A DNA stretch of 64,000 nucleotides from Chryseobacterium sp. MYb7 (lineage in GTDB: Bacteria; Bacteroidota; Bacteroidia; Flavobacteriales; Weeksellaceae). A program made the position numbers and the translations under genes. The notes under the pieces are model-generated. The model did not search any database, was not told the origin of the DNA, and worked only from the letters and a program-made list of their open reading frames with translations. How positions within the stretch are numbered: the stretch's first letter is position 1; each line of letters opens with the position of its first letter. Positions 17,689-26,711 of this stretch are shown one piece after another. The stretch lies in NCBI RefSeq assembly GCF_002979455.1, contig NZ_PCOU01000010.1:1-64000 (forward strand), written 5' to 3'.

Positions 17689-19011
17689 TTATAAAATTCC
17701 TCTTGCTTTTATCTCCAAATATTTATTGATAACATCGATATTCAAATTTTCCGGAAGAGTATACACTGTATAAATTCCATATTTACGGAGTTCCTGGATG
17801 ATCAGTTTCTTTTCAAATTCGAATTTTTCAGCAATGACCTCATCATAAATTTCTTGCATATTCTCAGGATTTTTGTTGATGAGTGTCTGCAATTCCGAAT
17901 TTTTGAAAAAAACGACAACCAGCAAATGGTTTTTAGCAATTCCACGAAGATATTTCAGCTGTCGGTTCAATCCGTCAAGAGTTTCAAAGTTGGTAAAAAG
18001 CAGAATTAAGCTTCTTTGATTGAGGGAATATTTTACATCCTGATACAAACGGTTGAAATCACTTTCAAAGAAATCTGTTTTAATATTATAAAGCGCTTCA
18101 GAGATTTTCTTTAGCTGTCCGGATTTATTATCAGCGGCAATTTTATTTTCAGCTTTTTTAGAAAATGTCATCATTCCGGCTCTGTCTCCTTTTCTCAAAA
18201 TAATATGAGACAGTGCCATCGTAGCATTGATGGAATAATCCAGTAAGCTTAGTCCGTTAAAAGGCATTTTCATGGTTCTTCCTTTATCAATCAGCATAAA
18301 AATACGCTGTGATTTTTCATCCTGAAACTGATTTACCATTAAACGGTTAGTCTTGGAAGTAGCTTTCCAGTTGATCGTTCTGATATCATCGCCGGGAACA
18401 TATTCTTTGATCTGTTCAAATTCCATGGTGTGTCCCAGCTTTCTGACTTTCTTGATTCCACCTAATAAAAATTCACTTTGAATGGCCATCAGCTCATATT
18501 TTCTGAGGTGAATAAAAGACGGATAAGCAGGCAGCATAGCATCCTTCTGGAAAATAAATCTTTTTGAGATTAATCCCAATGGTGATGATGCATAGACATT
18601 CAGACCTCCAAAATGATATTCTCCTCTTTCTTTAGGCTCTAATGTGTATTGAAAAAAAGTGTTCGCTCCTGAAGCAATTCGTTTTTCAATCAAAAAATCT
18701 CTTTTCTGAAACTGGAACGGGATTTCATCAATAATCTTAGTGTCTATGGTAAAGCTGTAATTATTTTTGATATCAATTTTTACAAAATTTTCATCTCCGT
18801 TGGAGAGCTTTTCCGGCAGAATCCTTTGAACCTGTAATGCATTCTTTTGATTAAAAAGCAACAGAAAATCTACCATTGCTGCAAGAAAACAAATCAGGAG
18901 TGCGATATGGGCTACCCACATCAGCATCGGAAAGAAAAATGCCAGGACATACAGAATCCCCACTCCGATGAGTGTAAAAAAGAAACGTGTATTGATGTAT
19001 AAGTTTTTCAT
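17689..19011 (-). CDS. DUF58 domain protein with two N-terminal membrane segments
   Basis: This 440-residue protein has two transmembrane helices in its first 50 residues and a beta-rich segment. A C-terminal DUF58/von Willebrand-like domain follows, with GDDIRTINWKATSK near residue 208 and a MIDAS-like LIDKGRTMK near 243. In this family the usual DxSxS is often altered, as here (DKGRT). DUF58 proteins are standard partners of MoxR AAA+ ATPases. The neighbouring moxR gene lies upstream, but an IVP-like gene stands between them. Role is unknown beyond association with envelope or chaperone functions. Confidence 0.9.
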   Translation of the reverse strand: MKNLYINTRFFFTLIGVGILYVLAFFFPMLMWVAHIALLICFLAAMVDFLLLFNQKNALQVQRILPEKLSNGDENFVKIDIKNNYSFTIDTKIIDEIPFQFQKRDFLIEKRIASGANTFFQYTLEPKERGEYHFGGLNVYASSPLGLISKRFIFQKDAMLPAYPSFIHLRKYELMAIQSEFLLGGIKKVRKLGHTMEFEQIKEYVPGDDIRTINWKATSKTNRLMVNQFQDEKSQRIFMLIDKGRTMKMPFNGLSLLDYSINATMALSHIILRKGDRAGMMTFSKKAENKIAADNKSGQLKKISEALYNIKTDFFESDFNRLYQDVKYSLNQRSLILLFTNFETLDGLNRQLKYLRGIAKNHLLVVVFFKNSELQTLINKNPENMQEIYDEVIAEKFEFEKKLIIQELRKYGIYTVYTLPENLNIDVINKYLEIKARGIL

Positions 19012-19016
19012 TGGTT

Positions 19017-19482
19017 AGGTGGCAGGTTGCAGATGAAAGGTTTTAGGTGGTTCTTTATTAGCTTTTTCACAATCATTATTATTGTAGAGAATTAATAAGT
19101 CCGTTCAACATTTTGGATATTTCTATAATTTCCTGATTTAGTTTTAAATAATCATCCTCACTAAAAAAAACGAGATTTTTTGAAATCATTAATTGTGTTT
19201 CTACTTCTGCACAACTGCCTCTTTCTATTTTTAAAAATTGTAGATAATCAGGCTTGCTTCGTCTCGAGTTTCCCTCAGCAATATTGGAGGGGATGGAAAC
19301 AGCTGCTCTTCTGATTTGTGATACCAATCCGTAGATTTCGGCTTTAGAAAAAGTTTCGGTAATCCTATACATTTCAGTAACAAAATCAATAGACTTCTGC
19401 CAAACTAAAAGCTCTTTAAAATTTGCCATATGTAATATTTTGTACTTAATTAGAATTATTCACCCACTGCTACCTGCCACCT
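19017..19482. repeat. 16-bp imperfect inverted repeat bracketing the IVP-like gene of the MoxR operon
   Basis: AGGTGGCAGGTTGCAG at 19017-19032 and CTGCTACCTGCCACCT at 19467-19482 are reverse complements except for one position. They enclose the IVP-like gene (19079-19429) with 46 and 37 bases of spacer. In the minus-strand transcript they could form a long-range stem around that gene. The arms differ in sequence from those around the other IVP-like gene in this window, but the arrangement is the same. Confidence 0.75.
19079..19429 (-). CDS. Four-helix-bundle (23S rRNA intervening-sequence protein-like, S23/IVP) protein
   Basis: This 116-residue protein is a canonical member of the family, with the signature SQIRRAAVSIPSNIAEGNSR near residues 38-57 and a normal end at GLINSLQ. 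It shares the SQIRR and EG-RR core with the copy inside the methionine operon but is otherwise diverged, so the two are not recent duplicates. It interrupts the conserved moxR-DUF58 gene pair and is bracketed by an imperfect 16-bp inverted repeat. Function is unknown; nucleic-acid binding is suggested for the family. Confidence 0.9.
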   Translation of the reverse strand: MANFKELLVWQKSIDFVTEMYRITETFSKAEIYGLVSQIRRAAVSIPSNIAEGNSRRSKPDYLQFLKIERGSCAEVETQLMISKNLVFFSEDDYLKLNQEIIEISKMLNGLINSLQ

Positions 19483-19509
19483 GTTATCTACTACCTAATA
19501 TCTATTTAC

Positions 19510-20541
19510 CTATCTCGGTATTTCAATTCCTTCTAAAATCTGACGGATAATTTCATCAGCGGTAAGTCCTTCCATTTCTCTTTCGGGAGATACGATTACC
19601 CTGTGTCTTAAAACAGCGTAGCTAGCTTCTTTAATATCTTCAGGAGTTACAAAATCCCTTCCTCTTAGTGCTGCAAATGCTTTTGAAGCTGTAAGAAGTG
19701 CCAGTGATGCTCTTGGAGAAGCTCCCAGATATAAGAATTGATTTTCTCTGGTATTGATGATAATTTTAGCAATATATTCCATCAGCTGAGCTTCCACAAT
19801 GATTTCTTTTACCAGATGCTGGTAGCTCTTCAACTGTTCGGCTGTGATAACCCGGTTTACCCCTTCTGTTTTATCTTCTTTTTTACTTTCGTGCTGATTT
19901 TTAATGATCGCTATTTCCTGCTCAAGATTAGGATATCCTACATTAATTTTGAATAGAAAACGGTCCAGCTGAGCTTCCGGAAGCCGGTATGTTCCCTCAT
20001 GTTCAATCGGGTTTTGTGTAGCAATAACCAGGAAAGGCTCTTCCAAAATATAACGTGTTCCGTCCATTGTGATCTGCCTTTCTTCCATTACTTCAAATAA
20101 TGCAGACTGTGTCTTTGCCGGTGATCTGTTGATCTCATCAATCAGGATGAAATTGGAGAAGATAGGCCCTTTTTTAAATTCAAATTCCGAATTTTTCACA
20201 TTGAAGATGGATGTTCCCAGAATATCGGAAGGCATCAAATCCGGTGTAAACTGGATTCTACTGAAACCTACGTCAATGGTCTTGGCTAGTAATTTTGCTG
20301 TAATTGTTTTCGCTACTCCCGGCACCCCTTCAATAAGAACATGGCCGTTAGAAAGTAGTGCAGCCAAAAGATGTTCAATCATCTTCTCCTGCCCTACAAT
20401 TACTTTTCCAATCTCAGATTTTACTTTCTCTAAGCTTGCACGAAGTTCAATCATATCAATTCTCGACTGAAACTGTTCTTCCTGTTTATTAAGATTAATA
20501 GAACTTTCGTTTTCTATATTGGGATTATCAAAATTTTCCAT
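19510..20541 (-). CDS. MoxR-family AAA+ ATPase
   Basis: This 343-residue cytoplasmic AAA+ ATPase has the MoxR pattern. Walker A is GVPGVAKT near residue 77, Walker B is LIDEINRSPAKTQSALFEVMEE near 133 (Asp-Glu), sensor 1 is ATQNP near 174, and sensor 2 is GASPRASLAL near 273. MoxR ATPases act as chaperones or regulators with von Willebrand-like and DUF58 partners, and this gene heads the DUF58 / OsmC stretch. The DUF4350, DUF4129 and SpoIIM genes lie upstream on the same strand. The 114-base gap upstream of its ATG may hold its own promoter. Confidence 0.95.
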   Translation of the reverse strand: MENFDNPNIENESSINLNKQEEQFQSRIDMIELRASLEKVKSEIGKVIVGQEKMIEHLLAALLSNGHVLIEGVPGVAKTITAKLLAKTIDVGFSRIQFTPDLMPSDILGTSIFNVKNSEFEFKKGPIFSNFILIDEINRSPAKTQSALFEVMEERQITMDGTRYILEEPFLVIATQNPIEHEGTYRLPEAQLDRFLFKINVGYPNLEQEIAIIKNQHESKKEDKTEGVNRVITAEQLKSYQHLVKEIIVEAQLMEYIAKIIINTRENQFLYLGASPRASLALLTASKAFAALRGRDFVTPEDIKEASYAVLRHRVIVSPEREMEGLTADEIIRQILEGIEIPR

Positions 20542-20655
20542 AATAAATTTTCATTAGTCAGTTTAACAATGCATCTCTATAACCACACTATTCAGATGAA
20601 TTACCGTTATCAGCATTGAAAAACTGTTGCATCTTTAGGTTATTATATTCTTCTA

Positions 20656-21813
20656 TTATTTAAGTATTTCATCAAGGAGCTTATTGATCCTTGCAAGGTC
20701 TTCCTTCATTACACTGGCGTAAGGATCCTGAGCTTTTTTGATAAGTACTATCGCCTCACTGATCATTTCAATCGGTTTTCCGGTTTTCATCTGTAATTTT
20801 TTCGCAAATTCTTCGTCTAAATTCTGGGTATCTATCAACAGATCCATTCTCACTTTATTCAGAAAATATTGTGCTTTTTTTGCCATCATATCATGAAAAT
20901 CTCCTTCCTGAAGATACAGATTTCCAATGCTTTTCACAAAATCCAGGGAAGTATTTCGCAAGGGTTCTTCTACAGGTACTATTCTCTGTTTTCTTTTTGC
21001 ATTAAAGAAAATGAAAAGGACAAATCCACCCAAAAATACCCACCAGGCATATTTTAAAGCAGGATTCGACAATACGAATCTCATAAAGAAACGGGATGCA
21101 GAACTTTTGTTGGATACAAACCAAAGAGTTTCTCTATCCTTCAGGTATGAAAACACATCCTGAGCATATTTTACATTTCCGGGTTTCAGAAGATAATAAT
21201 TAGTCAGGAAAAGAGGTTCGGTGTGAGCATAGATATGTCCTTTTCCAAATTTTATTTTAATAAAGTTGGCCTGATCCGTATTCTTTTTCTCTACTGTTTT
21301 ACCAAGAACTTCCACTCTGGGTTTTATAAATGAAAATCCTCTCCCAGACGGAAATTTATCAAGCTTAATAAAATCATTCTGAAATTTTTTATCCGTAAGT
21401 TTCAGAACATTTTCCTCTTCGAAAGAGATCTCAGAATCATAATATCCAATACTGTCTGAGACTTCTTTAGGCATACGGGTTACCATCAGCATTGCATCTG
21501 AACCTTCAGATACCTGAGTCAGAATTTTATTCCAGGATTCTCTGTCAATATTATTTTCAATGACGACAATATTGTGAGGTGCTTTTTTATGCTGAGTGTA
21601 ATATTCGTAAGGTGCCTGTTCAATCTTCTTCAGATTATTTTTAAAAAGATCTTTGGCTTCATTATTAAAAACAAACAACCCGAACGGAGACTTTTCGTTA
21701 AGATCAAAATTCCTCCGCCAGTCTGTCGTCTCTTTTTTGTTAACTTCAAGCAACGCCAAAATAATCATCACAATGACGAAAATTACAGCATATGTTTTGA
21801 AAGTTTTATTCAT
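20656..21813 (-). CDS. DUF4350 domain membrane protein
   Basis: This 385-residue protein has an N-terminal membrane segment (residues 6-22) and a DUF4350-like extracytoplasmic domain rich in beta strands. A second membrane helix near residues 243-265 (WWVFLGGFVLFIFFNAKRK) and a helical C-terminal tail follow. DUF4350 genes are recurrent neighbours of MoxR, DUF4129 and DUF58 genes. The start is close behind the DUF4129 stop (11 bases). The role is unknown; the topology suggests a large extracytoplasmic domain with a cytoplasmic tail that could meet the MoxR ATPase. Confidence 0.85.
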   Translation of the reverse strand: MNKTFKTYAVIFVIVMIILALLEVNKKETTDWRRNFDLNEKSPFGLFVFNNEAKDLFKNNLKKIEQAPYEYYTQHKKAPHNIVVIENNIDRESWNKILTQVSEGSDAMLMVTRMPKEVSDSIGYYDSEISFEEENVLKLTDKKFQNDFIKLDKFPSGRGFSFIKPRVEVLGKTVEKKNTDQANFIKIKFGKGHIYAHTEPLFLTNYYLLKPGNVKYAQDVFSYLKDRETLWFVSNKSSASRFFMRFVLSNPALKYAWWVFLGGFVLFIFFNAKRKQRIVPVEEPLRNTSLDFVKSIGNLYLQEGDFHDMMAKKAQYFLNKVRMDLLIDTQNLDEEFAKKLQMKTGKPIEMISEAIVLIKKAQDPYASVMKEDLARINKLLDEILK

Positions 21814-21824
21814 GGTTACTATTG

Positions 21825-22616
21825 TTATGGTTTAAATGCCTGATACTGATTTTTAAATTTCTGATAGCTCTCTTCTTCAATATTGAATTCTCCGTACCAA
21901 ACATAATCAAAGATATAAGAAAGGTTCGAAAATTCATTTTTCAGATGAGGAGCTTTTAGCTCTGCAGCATAGTCTTTATTTGTTTTTTCCGGATTCCAGT
22001 TGATCAGCTTTTTGTCACTCAGTTTTTTAAGAACAAAAAGAAATTGGTAGCGAACTGCCGAACGATAATCTCCTGCATGTTCAAATTTCGCAATACTTTC
22101 AGGGAAATTGATTTCATGGATATTCTCATGAAGTTCCTGTACATTGAGATCCAGCTTTTTATTCTTTTTACCAAAAATAAAATTACCATCTTTTCCCATG
22201 ATATATTTAATGATAAAATATAGCAGAAAACCAACAAGAAGAATCGCAAACAAACGAATAAGGACAGTGGTAAATTCTCCCGACTTACTGAGCGTAGTTT
22301 CACCAAAAATACTCTGTATGATCTGATCCAGTTTTCGCATCAGCTTCTGAAAGAAAGATTCTCTCGGTTTTGATACAGAATAATCAAATTCATTTCCTTT
22401 ATATCTAGACGAAATGTTTTCTTTGAATGTTTTCGGATAAACCTCATTTTCTGAGACCGGATTTTTCATCAATACAGAATCCGCACGCAGCATATTTCTG
22501 TAATGTCCGGTGGTGTATAATGAATCTACCAGATCATCAGAATCGGAATTATCATCCTGAGCATGAACCAGCCCAAGAGAGAAAAAAAGCAGTATGAAAA
22601 AAATAATTTTATTCAT
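21825..22616 (-). CDS. DUF4129 domain protein with signal peptide and one membrane helix
   Basis: From the ATG at 22616 this 263-residue protein starts MNKIIFFILLFFSLGLVHAQ, a good signal peptide. A longer TTG start three codons earlier is possible but less likely. A membrane helix follows near residues 120-140, then a C-terminal helical DUF4129 domain with the YRSAVRYQF and YVWYGEFNIEEESYQKF segments. DUF4129 occurs next to MoxR/DUF58 genes and is sometimes fused to transglutaminases. The start overlaps the previous gene by eight bases, so the genes are in one operon. Confidence 0.85.
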   Translation of the reverse strand: MNKIIFFILLFFSLGLVHAQDDNSDSDDLVDSLYTTGHYRNMLRADSVLMKNPVSENEVYPKTFKENISSRYKGNEFDYSVSKPRESFFQKLMRKLDQIIQSIFGETTLSKSGEFTTVLIRLFAILLVGFLLYFIIKYIMGKDGNFIFGKKNKKLDLNVQELHENIHEINFPESIAKFEHAGDYRSAVRYQFLFVLKKLSDKKLINWNPEKTNKDYAAELKAPHLKNEFSNLSYIFDYVWYGEFNIEEESYQKFKNQYQAFKP

Positions 22617-23571
22617 TGATTCCAATCGTATCTATTTCTGCCAATTCTACTTTCTGGTGAAGATCTGTTCTGCTATCATAATACATCAGTCCTGCATTCA
22701 CATACATCAGGTTTGAAAGAAAAAATGAAAGCAGCATCGAAATTCCATACAATACAAAAAACAGGATTCCCGCAGTTCCGGTAAAAGGATTTTGCTCAAA
22801 ATTTCCGTCTGGTGTAGAAGTAAGAAGTGATCCGTAAAAAAACATCATCGGGATCAATGTGAATATGGATGTTATCATATAAATAATAATAAACATCACA
22901 AATGCAGATCCCCAATATTTCCAGTATGGTGATTTTTCACTACCATTCGGGTAAGAAAACTGAGAACGTAAAGCATAGCTCAAGCTTCCCCAGAAACCTC
23001 TGTCCGAATTAAAATAATCATACATCAGAAAGGTAGTAAAATTAAATATCGTAGGATAGAGCAGCAGGATCAAAAACAATCCGATAATAATAAAAATGAG
23101 GATATAAGAAAAACCTACAACAAACAATACAGCAGGAGTAACAATGAAGATCATCCCAAGGCACAGCTTGCCAATTCTTCCTGCATTATTTTTAAAATCA
23201 CTCAGAATTTCATCCGTCTTTATCTTTTCTGTTCCCTGTGCTATTCTTTTTAAATAAAAAACAGGATACAGGTAATTGACAATCATCAGAATCATGAAAA
23301 GCAGGAATGTCAATAATCCCACAGTAATCAGCATTCCTGAATTTTCTGAAAAATATTGTTCAAAATAATACGTTTCACCGCCAAGATTAGACCCAAATAT
23401 CTGTGAAAAGAGTTCTTTATACCCGAAAATCACCACAGTAACCATTAAGATCAAAAGCAGGCCATTGATCAGGATATAGTTTTTGAAATAATTCTTTCCG
23501 TATAATTTGAAAAAATTGAAACTATCGCTGATGAAAGTTCCAAAATCTCTTTTTTTATAAAATTGTATCAT
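22609..23571 (-). CDS. Polytopic membrane protein of the MoxR/SpoIIM operon
   Basis: I place the start at the ATG at 23571 (MIQFYKKRDFGTFISDSFNFF), giving 320 residues. A TTG 15 codons upstream would deepen the overlap with the SpoIIM-like gene. The protein has about five to six hydrophobic segments with long helices, glycine and phenylalanine rich, and no recognisable catalytic motif. It is a regular companion in this gene set in flavobacteria. The 17-base overlap with the SpoIIM-like gene and the 8-base overlap with the DUF4129 gene show tight co-translation. Function is unknown. Confidence 0.8.
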   Translation of the reverse strand: MIQFYKKRDFGTFISDSFNFFKLYGKNYFKNYILINGLLLILMVTVVIFGYKELFSQIFGSNLGGETYYFEQYFSENSGMLITVGLLTFLLFMILMIVNYLYPVFYLKRIAQGTEKIKTDEILSDFKNNAGRIGKLCLGMIFIVTPAVLFVVGFSYILIFIIIGLFLILLLYPTIFNFTTFLMYDYFNSDRGFWGSLSYALRSQFSYPNGSEKSPYWKYWGSAFVMFIIIYMITSIFTLIPMMFFYGSLLTSTPDGNFEQNPFTGTAGILFFVLYGISMLLSFFLSNLMYVNAGLMYYDSRTDLHQKVELAEIDTIGINE

Positions 23572-24538
23572 GGATGTGTTTATTAGTTTTTTTGTAGACA
23601 ACAGACGGATATACAAAATAGTAGAATCCTATAATTGCCAGTGATCCCAAAATGATGATGAGGTTCAAAATTAAAGGCATTTTCAAAGCATGTCTTGTAA
23701 CATAACCTTCTATAATCCCTGCACAAATAGTGAAAGGAACCGTACTTAAAAATATTTTAAATGAATCTTTAAATCCTTTTTTAAAAGAATTAAACCTTGA
23801 AAAAGTTCTCGGGAATAAAATAGAAGCTCCCAGAATCAATCCACACATGGCTTCCACCACCATAGCAAAAATTTCAAAAACTCCGTGAAGCCAAATTCCT
23901 CTTGCACTGTCTTTCAATGCTCCGTAATCATAGAAAAAATATTGAAAAGCTCCCAGCATGACACTATTGGAAAGTAGGGCAAACAGAGTTCCCACTCCTC
24001 CGGCAATTCCGTAAATATATAATTTTGCTCCAACCTGAATATTATTAAAAATAATTCCGATCGTGCTTCCCCACGTGCTTCCACTCTGATAAACGCCTAC
24101 CGCATTATTATTTTTGATATTTTCAACGGTTTCATTCACATACCCTTCACCCAGAATAATATTCACAAAATCTTTATCATAGATTGCAGAAAGCACTCCT
24201 ATTGAAGTAAATAAAATGAAAAAGAGAAATGCGTACATCAGATATCTCCGGTACTGATACATCAGCAATGGAACCTCAGTTTTAAAAAAATAAACCAGTC
24301 TGTTCTCCTCTACCCTTTTTGTTTTATAGATCTTCTGAAAAATCTGGGCAGATAAATGATTCAGATAAACAGTGGTGTTACTTTTAGGATAATAAGTCTG
24401 GGCAAAAGAAAGATCGTTGATCAGGTTTATATACAATGAAGACAGATCATCAGGATTTTTTTTAATTTTCCCTTGAATAACCTGTTCGATTCCCAACCAT
24501 TTTTCTTTATTTTGTTTAATGAAATAAACTTCTCTCAT
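23555..24538 (-). CDS. SpoIIM-like (stage II sporulation protein M family) membrane protein
   Basis: This 327-residue protein has a cytoplasmic N-terminal segment of about 95 residues and then five or more membrane helices. The family pattern includes NNIQVGAKLYIYGIAGGVGTLF near residue 165 and WLHGVFEIFAMVVEAMCGLILG near 215. Flavobacteria do not sporulate; the SpoIIM fold is found widely in MoxR/RDD clusters and is thought to act in envelope processes. It is the first gene of the minus-strand run and is transcribed divergently from the RDD gene, 28 bases away. Confidence 0.88.
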   Translation of the reverse strand: MREVYFIKQNKEKWLGIEQVIQGKIKKNPDDLSSLYINLINDLSFAQTYYPKSNTTVYLNHLSAQIFQKIYKTKRVEENRLVYFFKTEVPLLMYQYRRYLMYAFLFFILFTSIGVLSAIYDKDFVNIILGEGYVNETVENIKNNNAVGVYQSGSTWGSTIGIIFNNIQVGAKLYIYGIAGGVGTLFALLSNSVMLGAFQYFFYDYGALKDSARGIWLHGVFEIFAMVVEAMCGLILGASILFPRTFSRFNSFKKGFKDSFKIFLSTVPFTICAGIIEGYVTRHALKMPLILNLIIILGSLAIIGFYYFVYPSVVYKKTNKHIHDTIL

Positions 24539-24566
24539 AATTATTAAGGCTAAAATAATAAAAAAT

Positions 24567-25316
24567 ATGTCTCAAATTGCGATAAATACCTCACAAAATG
24601 TAAATATTAACTTTAATATTGCAGGCGTAGGAGAAAGAATGCTCGCCTTCATTATTGATCTTCTGATCAGGATTGCTTATGTGGTGATTGTCCTGTATTT
24701 ATTCTTCAATATTTTTGATTTGGGATACATCTTAAATGGTCTTGACGACTGGTCTATAAGAGCAGTATATCTTATTCTTACCTTTCCCATCTATATTTAT
24801 CCTCTTGTTTTGGAAAGCCTGATGGAGGGACAGACTCCCGGTAAAAAACTGATGAAAATAAAAGTGGTAAAAATTGATGGTTACCAAGCCAGTTTCGCAG
24901 ATTATATGATCCGATGGGTTTTCAGAATTGTAGATGTTTCATTTGCCGGTGTGATAGGACTTATTTCTATGATTGTTTCTAAAAATAACCAACGTCTTGG
25001 CGATATTGCTTCCGGAACGGCTGTAATTTCTCTGAAAAACAACATCAATATCTCTCATACAATTCTGGAGAATATTCATGAAAATTATATTCCTTCTTTC
25101 CCTCAGGTAATTGCTTTAAGTGACAATGATATGAGGATCATCAAAGACAATTATACCAAAGCTTTAAAAGTAGACGACCGCCAAATCATCAATAAACTTT
25201 CCAATAAAATCAAAAGTATTCTGAAACTGGAAATAGATCCCACTAAAATGACAGAGAGACAGTTCATCAATGTTATTATCAAAGATTACAACTATTATAC
25301 AGGAAAAGACAATTAG
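24567..25316 (+). CDS. RDD family membrane protein
   Basis: This 249-residue protein has three membrane segments in its first 150 residues and a hydrophilic C-terminal tail. The RDD-type pattern is visible: GVGERMLAFIIDLLIRI near residue 21, GQTPGKKLMKIKVV near 89, and IRWVFRIVDV near 114. RDD proteins are small membrane proteins of partly unknown function, some linked to transport. It is divergent from the SpoIIM-like gene and completes the usual MoxR/DUF58/SpoIIM/RDD set. Confidence 0.92.
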   Translation: MSQIAINTSQNVNINFNIAGVGERMLAFIIDLLIRIAYVVIVLYLFFNIFDLGYILNGLDDWSIRAVYLILTFPIYIYPLVLESLMEGQTPGKKLMKIKVVKIDGYQASFADYMIRWVFRIVDVSFAGVIGLISMIVSKNNQRLGDIASGTAVISLKNNINISHTILENIHENYIPSFPQVIALSDNDMRIIKDNYTKALKVDDRQIINKLSNKIKSILKLEIDPTKMTERQFINVIIKDYNYYTGKDN

Positions 25317-25334
25317 TAGAGTCAATCGTCAATT

Positions 25335-25345
25335 TTGCTTCGCAA
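25335..25345 (+). other. Small hairpin TTGCTTCGCAA in an intergenic spacer
   Basis: The spacer 25317-25460 after the RDD gene contains two short hairpins (TTGC-TTC-GCAA here and TTGC-TTAT-GCAA near 25407) with GTCAAT repeats around the first. No U run follows, so neither is a convincing terminator. Confidence 0.4.
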
Positions 25346-25460
25346 GTGAATAGTCAATTTAAAAATGTTGAAAATTAACAACTAAGCACATCCATAATTA
25401 CTTATTGCTTATGCAAAGCCCGGTGCAATTTTTGTATATTTATCATTAAAGTCCTGAAAC

Positions 25461-25751
25461 ATGAAATTTGAAAACAATAAATCCGGAAACGGCGGTGTTC
25501 TTACTTTAAATAATGAAACAAAAGAAGTGGGAAGGCTTACCTATACTATTTTCCCGGAAGATCATAAATTTATCATCTCTTTTGTATTGGTACACCCGGA
25601 ATTTGAAGGCAGAGGAATGGGAAAATTTTTAGTAGAAGAAGCCATCAAATTCGCCAGAGAAAACAATTGGAAAGTATACCCGCATTGTTCCTATGCCAGA
25701 TCTGTTATGATGAGAATGAGTGATGTGGAAGATATTTTTTTAAAGAATTAA
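25461..25751 (+). CDS. Small GNAT N-acetyltransferase (COG2388-like)
   Basis: This 96-residue protein is a minimal GNAT domain. The acetyl-CoA loop EFEGRGMGKFLVEEAIKFA lies near residue 48, followed by a PHCSYARSVM segment with the conserved PxCxY pattern of the YjdJ-like group. Such short GNAT proteins have unknown substrates. The last 12 bases overlap the end of the convergent glycosyltransferase gene. Confidence 0.88.
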   Translation: MKFENNKSGNGGVLTLNNETKEVGRLTYTIFPEDHKFIISFVLVHPEFEGRGMGKFLVEEAIKFARENNWKVYPHCSYARSVMMRMSDVEDIFLKN

Positions 25752-26711
25752 AACTTCATTGAGTAATATATCTTCAATATCATCCGGATAATCTACTTTA
25801 AGATGATGGTCTGAGGCTACCCACTCCATAATTTCCTGAAGATTTAAAACCTTAGAATTGGGGATCCCCATTTTGTCAAGAGCACATGCATTGCATTCCT
25901 GCTCATATTGATTGTGGATAGGAATCACAAATAGTTTTTTGTCCATAAACAATGCTTCTGCAGGGCTCTCAAAACCTGCGTTGCATAAAATACCTTCACA
26001 ACCTTCAAAATATTTCAGGTACTGGCTTTCATCAATAGGAAACACTTCTACGTTTTTCACTTTCACCTGTACTTTGCTGTATTTTGAAAATACTTTCCAT
26101 TCTACAGGGATTTTTCTTAAAACCTTGATGATATTCTCGTCTGCAAAGCTGGGTAAATACACAAGATAATACCCCTGTTTGTAAGGATTAAGATTTCTGA
26201 TCTTTCTTCTGATTACCGGTTTTTTGATCTGTGGATGATAATTTTCAAAATGAAACCCTATTTTTCTCTCACTGGGAACATAGTATTTTAAAATCATTTC
26301 TCCGAGAAAGTCTTTTTTCTTAGGTTTTGGAGTTTCCGGGAAACTCATGGAAGCCTGATGGCTGAGTTCTATCATCGGAAGATTTTTCAGTTTGGAGGCC
26401 CAACCTGTCAGAGGCTCATAATCATTAATGATTAAATCATATTGGGATAGTTCCAGTTCTCTGATTGTTTTGGCTGCTTCGATGAACTTATTTTCTGTAA
26501 ACGTTTTTCGGTATGATAAACCGCCTGTTTTGTTATAAAGAAGGGAAATCCCTCTATATTGGAAATTAATGTCGAAATCAGCCTTTAATTGCGATTGGTG
26601 CCCACTAATCAATGTATCAACAGATGCGTATTTTTTAAGAAGAGGAATAATTTCCTGTGCTCTGGCAACATGCCCGTTTCCAGTACCCTGGAATGCATAC
26701 AAAATCTTCAT
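25740..26711 (-). CDS. GT-B-like glycosyltransferase family protein
   Basis: This 323-residue protein starts with MKILYAFQGTGNGHVARAQEI, the glycine-rich N-terminal loop of UDP-glycosyltransferase/MurG-like GT-B enzymes of the MJ1255/VC2487 type. A nucleotide-sugar-binding region lies near the C-terminus: GCEGILCNAGFESPAEALF near residue 233 with the conserved Gly and Glu. It has no signal peptide. It directly follows the metallophosphoesterase gene with no gap, so the two are probably one operon. A lipid or envelope sugar substrate is plausible but not shown. Confidence 0.8.
   Translation of the reverse strand: MKILYAFQGTGNGHVARAQEIIPLLKKYASVDTLISGHQSQLKADFDINFQYRGISLLYNKTGGLSYRKTFTENKFIEAAKTIRELELSQYDLIINDYEPLTGWASKLKNLPMIELSHQASMSFPETPKPKKKDFLGEMILKYYVPSERKIGFHFENYHPQIKKPVIRRKIRNLNPYKQGYYLVYLPSFADENIIKVLRKIPVEWKVFSKYSKVQVKVKNVEVFPIDESQYLKYFEGCEGILCNAGFESPAEALFMDKKLFVIPIHNQYEQECNACALDKMGIPNSKVLNLQEIMEWVASDHHLKVDYPDDIEDILLNEVLIL

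Noticed and set aside
10010..19429. Recent duplication of the two IVP-like genes
   Set aside because: Only the SQIRR and EG-RR core is shared and the rest differs strongly, so they are older paralogs or independent acquisitions.
22617..22625. TTG start three codons upstream of the DUF4129 gene ATG
   Set aside because: The ATG at 22616 gives a normal signal peptide and a shorter overlap with the preceding gene.
25335..25420. Hairpins after the RDD gene as terminator
   Set aside because: The stems are only four base pairs and no U run follows.
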